In this document: piece after piece, positions 57,552 through 64,000 of the stretch
Layout of the letters: every line of letters begins with the position of its first letter
Position numbering within the stretch: the first letter of the stretch is position 1
Assembly: GCA_905182285.1 (NCBI GenBank)
Contig: CAJJAY010000018.1
Location: 1-64,000, forward strand
Direction of reading: 5' to 3'
Length of the DNA stretch: 64,000 nt
Source: an uncultured Amylibacter sp.
Lineage (GTDB): Bacteria; Pseudomonadota; Alphaproteobacteria; Rhodobacterales; Rhodobacteraceae
The notes under the pieces: model-generated
What the model was told of the DNA's origin: nothing
The model's database searches: none
The model's input: the letters and a program-made list of their open reading frames with translations, nothing else
Made by a program: the position numbers and the translations under genes

Positions 57552-58679
57552 TTAACTATCAGATTGAGCTTCAGCACGTGTCTTCCCAGCTACATCAAGT
57601 GCTAATGTAGCTGCCATAAACATATCAAGGTCACCATTTAATACACCCTGACTATCTGATGTTTCAACATTCGTCCTGAGGTCTTTTACCATTTGATAGG
57701 GATGTAATACATAAGACCTTATTTGATTACCCCATCCAGCATCGCCCTTATTGTCGTGTGCTTCTTGAATACCTTCTGTTCTTTTACGCATTTCCAATTC
57801 ATATAAACGAGATTTTAAAGCTGCCATACAATTAGCTCTATTTTGGTGTTGGGATTTTTCTGAGCTTTGAACAACAATATTAGTAGGTATATGGGTAATT
57901 CTAACGGCTGAATCAGTTGTATTAACATGCTGCCCTCCTGCCCCTGATGACCTATATGTATCAACACGTATTTCTGATGGATTAATATCAATATCGATAT
58001 TATCATCAACTACTGGATAAACCCATACAGACGAAAAGGAAGTATGGCGCTTTGCATTACTATCAAATGGCGAAATTCTTACTAAACGATGAACACCACT
58101 TTCGGATTTCATCCAACCATAAGCATTATGGCCTTTGATTTGATACGTAACAGATTTTATTCCTGCTTCATCACCAACACTTTCTTCCATTCTATCTACT
58201 TGATAGCCTTTTTGCTCAGCCCACCTAACATACATCCGTGCAAGCATATTCGCCCAATCACAACTCTCTGTCCCACCTGCTCCAGCATTTATTTGTAAAA
58301 ATGTATCATTTGAATCAACTTCACCATTCAGTAATGCTTCTAATTCTTGTCTTGCAGATTCTTTTTGAATAATCAAAATACCATTTTCAGCTTCTTTGAT
58401 TATTTCATGATCTTCTTCAATTTCACCAAGTTCAATTAATTCTATATTATCGTGCAAATTAGATGATAATTCTTTGAAATTTGATATTGAATCAGAAAGC
58501 ATTTGTCTTTCACGCATAAGTTTTTGTGCTTTTTCAGGATTATTCCATAAATCAGGATTTTCTGACATAGCATCAAATTCTTCCATTCTATGTTCAGCAG
58601 TTTCCCAATCCATGCGTTGTTTAAGTAATTCTAAAGATTTATGGATTTCACTTATTATATTTTCAATTTCTGCGCGCAT
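57552..58679 (-). CDS. prfB: Peptide chain release factor 2
   Basis: Recognises UGA and UAA stop codons and triggers peptide release. The 375-residue product has the RF2 stop-codon tripeptide SPF (203-205) and the catalytic GGQ (248-250). The reading frame is continuous from the ATG: there is no in-frame UGA or programmed +1 frameshift site as in E. coli prfB. Autoregulation by frameshifting is therefore absent. It lies 44 bp after mrcA on the same strand, an order common in alphaproteobacteria. Confidence 0.97.
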   Translation of the reverse strand: MRAEIENIISEIHKSLELLKQRMDWETAEHRMEEFDAMSENPDLWNNPEKAQKLMRERQMLSDSISNFKELSSNLHDNIELIELGEIEEDHEIIKEAENGILIIQKESARQELEALLNGEVDSNDTFLQINAGAGGTESCDWANMLARMYVRWAEQKGYQVDRMEESVGDEAGIKSVTYQIKGHNAYGWMKSESGVHRLVRISPFDSNAKRHTSFSSVWVYPVVDDNIDIDINPSEIRVDTYRSSGAGGQHVNTTDSAVRITHIPTNIVVQSSEKSQHQNRANCMAALKSRLYELEMRKRTEGIQEAHDNKGDAGWGNQIRSYVLHPYQMVKDLRTNVETSDSQGVLNGDLDMFMAATLALDVAGKTRAEAQSDS

Positions 58680-58723
58680 TAATTTACCTTAAATTATCAA
58701 TTATAATTTCTTATAATAAGTTA

Positions 58724-61303
58724 TCAGTACAGGCCACCACTTGATAAACTTCCAAAATTAATTTTATTTGGTTGTTTCTTTTTATCTATGTAGTGCCTTA
58801 TCCAATTGTCACCTGTAGTCATACCTAAATCATCTGAAAACTCAGTAAATATCTCCTCATCAGCAATAACAGAAAAACCACCATCTATTACAGTAATTAA
58901 ACCATCTAGTACTGGATCATCACCTATTCTAAATAATTCAGATGTAACATTTGATCCAGGTATATTATTAGGATTTCTTCCTGTTCCACCATCAGGCAGC
59001 AAAGCACCAGTATTTCTATCAAACTTAGCAAAGTATGTATTCGGGGGTTGGCTAAAACTTCCTGCCCCGTATTTTTTAATAGCTTCAATCATAAATTTCT
59101 TAAATACAGGTCCACACATTCCACCGCCCGACGCACCCTTTCGCAAAGGTTTTGGTGTATCAAATCCAATATAGCATCCAGCTACTATATTTCGGGTAAA
59201 ACCTACGAACCAAACATCCTTGGCATCATTTGTTGTTCCAGTTTTTCCTGCGATTTCAATACCATCAATTGCAACAGATCTTGCAGTTCCTCTTTCAACT
59301 ACACCACGCATCATTGATTGTAATCTAAATGCAGTTAAAGGATCTAATACTCGTTCACGATTACTATTTATGAATGGTGATTTACCCATTTCGAGTATAT
59401 TTTTTTCACAATTAGTACATACACGTTTATCATGTTTATAAATTGTTCGACCAAATCTATCTTGTACTCTATCAACCATTGTTGGGACAACACGCTCGCC
59501 ACCGTTTGCGAACATTGCATAAGAAGATACCATTTTATATAAAGTTGTTTCTTGAGCTCCAAGCGATGCTGCCAATAATTTTTGCATTTTATTGTAAACA
59601 CCAAATCTTTCAGCATAACCGCTTATAACTTCCATACCGACATCTTGTGCTAGCCTAATTGTCATTAAATTACGAGATTGCTCTATACCTATTCGTAGTG
59701 GAGCGGGTCCATAAAATTTATTAGATGAATTTTTAGGGCTCCATAAGCCTTGAGGAGTATCAATTTCTATTGGAGCATCTATGATTAGAGAAGCAGGGCT
59801 ATAGCCAACATCCAATGCTGCTGCATAAACAAACGGCTTAAAAGATGATCCTGGCTGTCGATTTGCTTGAGTTGCTCGATTAAATACAGAATGTTGATAA
59901 GAAAAACCTCCCTGCAAAGCCAATACTCTGCCAGTTTCTGTATCCATTGCAACAAAGCCACCTTGAATTTTGGGTATTTGCCTCAATGTCCACTTGATTG
60001 TATTTGTATCGTTATCATATAAAGGCTTTACAAATACTATATCTCCGAGCGACCACATATCCTTCGCAGAATTAATTGATATGCGTTTTCCGTTATCAAA
60101 AACTCTATTTTTAGCCCAAGTCATTTCATTTTTTAAATCTAAATATTGATTTTTATTTTCCGGAAAACCTTCAATTTTAATTTTTGCAACATATTTTGAA
60201 ACATCATATATTATTGCTAAATGCCAACCATTTATATCACGTGGTAAATTTTTCTTTTTGAGAACTTTACGCCAAGTATCTTCTTGAAGATGTTTTTTTT
60301 CAATTGTATCTACTGGACCACGCCAAGGACTATATTTTCGATCATATTCCTCTAAGCCATTACGAAGTGCTTTAGCAGCATCTGACTGTAATTTAAGATC
60401 CATTGTTGCACTAACCGCTAAACCTCCTGTAAAAAACTCTTCTTCGCCAAAGCTTAAAGATAGTTGCCTTCGAATTTCATCAGTAAAATATGTTCTTGGA
60501 GCTCTGGAAGCTCGCTTTGAAGCCAATTGCCCACCTTGAACTGTGATTAATTCTTTAGATTTAGCGATTAATGCCTCATCTTCAGATACGTAACCATTTT
60601 CTTCCATTTCTCGTATAACAAAGTTTCTTCTTGCTATAGCTCTATCTTTTTGCCGCACTGGATGATAGTTACTTGGTGCCTTTGGTAATGAAGCCAAATA
60701 TGCGGCCTCTTCTAAAGTCAATTCATCTAAAGCTTTGCTAAAATAAGTATCAGCCGCTGATGCTATACCATATGAGTTTTGACCAAGAAAAATTTCATTC
60801 AAGTATAATTCTAATATTTTTTCTTTTGACATCGATTTCTCAATTCGAGTAGCCAATATAATTTCTTTTATTTTTCTATCTATGGATCTAGATCTGGTAA
60901 GTAAAAAGTTTTTCATTACTTGTTGCGTAATTGTAGATGCACCTCGTAATTCCTTTCCGTTAGCAGCATCAAAAATTGCTTTTGCAATTCCAGCAGGATC
61001 ATAACCTATATGGTTATAAAAATTCTTATCTTCTGCTGATATAAAAGCATTTTTTACAATATCAGGTATTTCATCTGCAGATATAAAAAGCCGCCGTTGT
61101 TGAGCAAACTCATCAATAACCTTACCATCTCTTGAATAAACACGGCTAATAGTTGCAGGTTGATAATTAGATAATTGCTCATAATCAGGAAGATCACTAC
61201 CATAAGCATAAAATACGGCGGTCAAAATTATTGCAAATAAAGCACAACCTAATGTTAATAATGCAAAAATAGAACCAAAAAACGAAAAAATAAAACGTAA
61301 CAA
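58724..61303 (-). CDS. mrcA: Penicillin-binding protein 1A (bifunctional)
   Basis: An 859-residue class A PBP that polymerises glycan strands and cross-links peptides. It has one membrane helix (about 8-33). The glycosyltransferase domain has catalytic Glu91 in SAEDKNFYNH, then GASTITQQVMKNFLL and LYLNEIFLG. An OB-like insert follows. The transpeptidase domain has the Ser motif GSSFKPF, the SRN of GIEQSRNLMT and the KTG of AGKTGTTNDAKDVW. It ends 44 bp before prfB. The 5' side faces rne across about 580 bp. Confidence 0.97.
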   Translation of the reverse strand: MLRFIFSFFGSIFALLTLGCALFAIILTAVFYAYGSDLPDYEQLSNYQPATISRVYSRDGKVIDEFAQQRRLFISADEIPDIVKNAFISAEDKNFYNHIGYDPAGIAKAIFDAANGKELRGASTITQQVMKNFLLTRSRSIDRKIKEIILATRIEKSMSKEKILELYLNEIFLGQNSYGIASAADTYFSKALDELTLEEAAYLASLPKAPSNYHPVRQKDRAIARRNFVIREMEENGYVSEDEALIAKSKELITVQGGQLASKRASRAPRTYFTDEIRRQLSLSFGEEEFFTGGLAVSATMDLKLQSDAAKALRNGLEEYDRKYSPWRGPVDTIEKKHLQEDTWRKVLKKKNLPRDINGWHLAIIYDVSKYVAKIKIEGFPENKNQYLDLKNEMTWAKNRVFDNGKRISINSAKDMWSLGDIVFVKPLYDNDTNTIKWTLRQIPKIQGGFVAMDTETGRVLALQGGFSYQHSVFNRATQANRQPGSSFKPFVYAAALDVGYSPASLIIDAPIEIDTPQGLWSPKNSSNKFYGPAPLRIGIEQSRNLMTIRLAQDVGMEVISGYAERFGVYNKMQKLLAASLGAQETTLYKMVSSYAMFANGGERVVPTMVDRVQDRFGRTIYKHDKRVCTNCEKNILEMGKSPFINSNRERVLDPLTAFRLQSMMRGVVERGTARSVAIDGIEIAGKTGTTNDAKDVWFVGFTRNIVAGCYIGFDTPKPLRKGASGGGMCGPVFKKFMIEAIKKYGAGSFSQPPNTYFAKFDRNTGALLPDGGTGRNPNNIPGSNVTSELFRIGDDPVLDGLITVIDGGFSVIADEEIFTEFSDDLGMTTGDNWIRHYIDKKKQPNKINFGSLSSGGLY

Positions 61304-61523
61304 GCTATAATTTCCTAATTATCTATAATAAATTTTTCGTTTTTTTATTTGTATTTATCAAAACCATTTATGTAATTTAATAACAAATATAAACTAAATG
61401 CTTAAGTGTTAAATTAAATGATTATAAATTAAACTACATTTTACAATAACATATATATATTTTTACAATAAATAATATTTAAACAATTATCTATACATTA
61501 AATACGCATTGTAATTAATTTTT
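61304..61523. promoter_or_regulatory. AT-rich divergent region between mrcA and the rne promoter
   Basis: About 220 bp of very AT-rich sequence lies upstream of mrcA (minus) and of the rne promoter (plus). I see no gene, tRNA or clear operator here. It should contain the mrcA promoter. Confidence 0.35.
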
Positions 61524-61550
61524 TTGCAAACTAAAAAAGAACTATATGAT
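61524..61550 (+). promoter_or_regulatory. Candidate rne promoter
   Basis: TTGCAA at 61524-61529 and TATGAT at 61545-61550 are 15 bp apart, slightly short; shifting the -35 by one base gives 16. A start near 61557 would give a leader of about 325 nt. Confidence 0.45.
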
Positions 61551-61556
61551 TTAATT

Positions 61557-61881
61557 ATCATTTCGAGATTCGTTAGAAGCATTTTATGAGACAGGTTATG
61601 GAAAAACCTAACCAAAGTCCTCCTCTAAAGCTCTAACAGGCCATTTGGCCAATAGAACAGCTTTATTGCACCCTTTGTGCAAGACTAGCCTTATTAGTGA
61701 TCAAAATAAGATCACAGGAGAAACCCGCGATGAAACGCGTGTGCAATAAATATATTGGATTTGATTGGCTAATTGCCTCTTTCAAAAATATTCATACGTG
61801 TATTTCCGCCTTAACTATTCAATCAAATAGACAATCAGCCTTTAACAAAGGAAGTTCCTCTTTGATTGACGAAAGAATATT
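61557..61881 (+). promoter_or_regulatory. Long hairpin-rich 5' leader of rne
   Basis: The leader holds a series of stems: AGGTT/AACCT (61593-61609); AAAGCT/AGCTTT (61627-61664) enclosing GGCC/GGCC; TTGCAC/GTGCAA (61666-61682); GTGATC/GATCAC (61697-61715); CGCG/CGCG (61726-61739); and CAATCAAA/TTTGATTG (61820-61868) enclosing CCTTT/AAAGG. RNase E autoregulates in E. coli by cleaving its own structured leader, so a similar sensor is likely here. An AGGAG at 61717-61721 precedes an ATG at 61730 that opens a short frame overlapping rne; this may be a leader peptide or chance. Confidence 0.6.
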
Positions 61882-64000
61882 ATGCCAAAGAAAATGCTTA
61901 TCGATGCTACACATGCTGAAGAGACACGAGTGGTTGTCGTTGAAGGAAATAAAGTTGATGAATTTGACTTTGAAAGTTTAAATAAACGCCAACTTTCAGG
62001 GAATATATATTTAGCAAAAGTTACCCGTGTTGAGCCATCTCTACAAGCAGCGTTTGTTGATTATGGTGGTAATAGACACGGCTTTTTATCATTTGCCGAA
62101 ATTCATCCTGATTACTATCAAATCCCAGTAGCTGACCGTGAAGCTTTAATAGCTGAAGAAGAGGCTTATGCAAAATCTCTTGAAGAAGAGGCAAGTATAG
62201 CTCAACAAAAAAAATCTAGAGTTAGAAAACGAAAAACAAAAGTCATAGCTGAAGAAGCTAACAATGATGAAATTTTAACATCAAAAATCATTGATAATAG
62301 CAATACAAATACTTCTATAGAAGAGCAAACAGCTGAAACAAGCGCAGAGATAAATTCTGATCTGACTGAAGATATAGATGAAAGTAACATAAATAATGAT
62401 AAAAGCTTAGATATTCATACAGATGAAGACATTGAAGCAAATACAGAAGATGCTAGAGCTGAAGATGATATAATCGATGATGGCATAGAGTCAGTAGCAA
62501 ATGAAGATATTGAAGAGGAAGTTCGCCCAAGAAAACCTCGCCCACGAAGATATAAAATACAAGAAGTAATTAAAGTACGCCAGATACTTTTAATTCAAGT
62601 TGTAAAAGAAGAACGTGGAAATAAAGGTGCGGCATTAACAACATACTTATCATTAGCTGGGCGTTATTGTGTGTTAATGCCAAATACAGCTCGAGGAGGC
62701 GGAATATCTCGTAAAATTACGAACGTACAAGATCGGAAGAAAATAAAAGAGATTACAAGCGAATTAGATGTTCCAAAAGGCGCTGGTTTAATTGTAAGAA
62801 CCGCAGGCGCTAAAAGAAATAGAGATGATATTCTTAGAGATTATGAATATCTAATGCGCCAATGGACACAAATAAGAGATGTCACACTAGAAAGTATAGC
62901 CCCTACTCAAATTTATGCAGAAGGTGATATAATTAAAAGATCAATTCGCGATTTATATAATAATGATATTGATGAAATCATAGTTGATGGGGAACGTGGC
63001 TTTGAGGCAGCAAAAGCTTATATGACTATGTTAATGCCATCTCATGTAAAGCGTGTAAAACAATATAAAAATAAAATGCCTCTTTATGCTCGGTACCAAG
63101 TTGAAAGTTATCTTGGTGGAATGTTTAACCCAACAGTTCAGCTAAAATCAGGTGGGTATATTGTAATTGGTGTCACTGAAGCATTGGTGGCAGTTGATGT
63201 AAACTCAGGCAAAGCGACAAAAGAATCTTCTATTGAGAAAACTGCTTTAAAGACGAATTTAGAGGCAGCTGATGAGGTAGCCCGGCAATTAAGACTACGA
63301 GATTTGGCTGGATTAATTGTAATTGATTTCATCGATATGGAAGAACGTCGTAATAACATATCTGTTGAAAAGCGTATGAAAGATAAATTAAAATCTGACA
63401 GGGCTCGCATTCAAGTTGGTCGCATTTCAGGCTTTGGCCTTATGGAAATGTCTCGACAAAGATTAAGACCAGGAATGTTAGAAGCTACAACAAAAGAATG
63501 TCCACATTGTCTTGGTACTGGCTTAGTACGTTCGGACGATAGCCAAGCTTTATCTATTTTAAGAGAGATTGAAGAAGAAGCTATAAGAAAAAGAACAAAA
63601 GAAATTCATGCAACAGTTCCAGTTGGTATTTCAAATTATTTATTAAATCACAAAAGAGAAAATATTGCCTTAATTGAATCACAATATGGAATTTCTATTA
63701 TAATAGAAGCATCTTCCACCATGATAGGCACGGAGTACGAGTTAGAGAAACGTAAAACATCATCTCGAATTATTGCAGACGTTTTTGACATGCCAACTGC
63801 ATTAGAAATGGAAACAGCTGCAAATATAGAAGTTGTAAAAAATTCAGAAGATGACAGCTCATTAAATAACCCCGAAGAAGATGATAAGCCTAAAAAACGT
63901 CGTCGTAGAAGACGTAGAAAGCCTCGTAATGATGAGACACTACAAGATAAGACTGTGGATACTGAAACTAACATCCAGACTGATGACACTAAATCCATCC
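61882..64000 (+). CDS. rne: Ribonuclease E (3' end cut by window edge)
   Basis: Main mRNA-decay endonuclease and degradosome scaffold. 706 codons are visible with no stop. The N-terminal catalytic half starts MPKKMLIDATHAEETRVVVV. The S1 domain is interrupted by a long acidic insert (about residues 90-215), typical of alphaproteobacterial RNase E. Then come the DNase-I-like domain with VDVNSG and IDFIDME metal sites and the zinc-link CPHC (TKECPHCLGTG). A basic RRRRRR segment near residue 685 begins the C-terminal scaffold. The ATG lies after a weak GAAAG; the long leader suggests control by its own product. Confidence 0.95.
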   Translation, partial: MPKKMLIDATHAEETRVVVVEGNKVDEFDFESLNKRQLSGNIYLAKVTRVEPSLQAAFVDYGGNRHGFLSFAEIHPDYYQIPVADREALIAEEEAYAKSLEEEASIAQQKKSRVRKRKTKVIAEEANNDEILTSKIIDNSNTNTSIEEQTAETSAEINSDLTEDIDESNINNDKSLDIHTDEDIEANTEDARAEDDIIDDGIESVANEDIEEEVRPRKPRPRRYKIQEVIKVRQILLIQVVKEERGNKGAALTTYLSLAGRYCVLMPNTARGGGISRKITNVQDRKKIKEITSELDVPKGAGLIVRTAGAKRNRDDILRDYEYLMRQWTQIRDVTLESIAPTQIYAEGDIIKRSIRDLYNNDIDEIIVDGERGFEAAKAYMTMLMPSHVKRVKQYKNKMPLYARYQVESYLGGMFNPTVQLKSGGYIVIGVTEALVAVDVNSGKATKESSIEKTALKTNLEAADEVARQLRLRDLAGLIVIDFIDMEERRNNISVEKRMKDKLKSDRARIQVGRISGFGLMEMSRQRLRPGMLEATTKECPHCLGTGLVRSDDSQALSILREIEEEAIRKRTKEIHATVPVGISNYLLNHKRENIALIESQYGISIIIEASSTMIGTEYELEKRKTSSRIIADVFDMPTALEMETAANIEVVKNSEDDSSLNNPEEDDKPKKRRRRRRRKPRNDETLQDKTVDTETNIQTDDTKSI

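Noticed and set aside
61730-61981. 83-codon open frame with a good ribosome-binding site before rne
   Set aside because: It overlaps the rne start by 100 nt in another frame, and its product resembles no family I know. It is kept only as a possible leader ORF in the rne finding, not as a gene.
63138-63998. Minus-strand open frames inside rne
   Set aside because: They are antisense to a continuous, motif-rich RNase E frame.

Overview
The window is a dense, AT-rich (by eye roughly one third G+C) chromosomal segment of a free-living alphaproteobacterium. The evidence is the gene order dusB-ntrB-ntrC-ntrY-ntrX-trkA-trkH-hfq-hflX, the fused ispDF, the MPTH-type RatA/COQ10 protein, an Hfq and an RNase E of alphaproteobacterial type, and a HemB without the zinc cysteines. 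Low G+C, short gaps and many 1-11 nt overlaps suggest a streamlined, probably marine lineage. The exact clade cannot be fixed from this sequence alone. Nearly everything is core chromosome. I see no tRNA, rRNA, insertion sequence, prophage or CRISPR array.

Layout. 1-8.1 kb (mostly minus strand): uppS (cut by the window edge), frr and pyrH; then miaA on the plus strand, a ThDP enzyme of the acetolactate-synthase superfamily, tsf and rpsB. S2 carries a C-terminal helix-hairpin-helix domain, and rpsB has a structured leader. A two-subunit sulfo-/phosphonopyruvate decarboxylase-like pair follows. 8.3-14.8 kb: DUF502 protein, LysE/ArgO exporter, YejA-like binding protein, a probable small RNA with its own promoter and terminator, arsC plus aquaporin, a DsbA-like oxidoreductase and a Bcr/CflA-type MFS pump. 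14.8-24.8 kb: mfd, hemB, a SYLF protein, rpe, a penicillin-acylase-like hydrolase, hflX and hfq. 24.9-35 kb: potassium uptake (trkH, trkA) and the nitrogen two-component systems NtrYX and NtrBC, with dusB. 35-38.6 kb: ispDF, pgpA, pncC and the ammonium channel amtB. 38.7-48.3 kb: ratA, hpt, a cold-shock-domain/DEAD-box helicase fusion, lipA, divergent katG/oxyR, a VIT-family metal transporter and lpdA. 48.4-61.3 kb: MFS transporter, queA, a large AsmA-like protein, bcp, a DUF455 ferritin-like protein, an M23 peptidase with a bactofilin, prfB and PBP1A. 61.5-64 kb: a long, hairpin-rich leader and the first 706 codons of rne.

How the genes work together. NtrBC, NtrYX and AmtB form a nitrogen module. 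NtrC has lost the sigma-54-contacting GAFTGA loop, so it probably works with another sigma factor. OxyR, KatG, Bcp and the VIT transporter form a peroxide/iron module inserted into an otherwise conserved lpdA-lipA-ratA-pncC-ispDF-dusB neighbourhood. M23 peptidase, bactofilin and PBP1A serve cell-wall growth. RNase E, Hfq, the CSD-helicase, the candidate small RNA and the structured rpsB, helicase and rne leaders point to much post-transcriptional control.

I did not find a clearly new multi-gene defence or mobile system. The best leads are the small RNA at 11.57-11.64 kb, the three structured leaders, the two domain fusions (S2-HhH and CSD-DEAD) and the GAFTGA-less NtrC.
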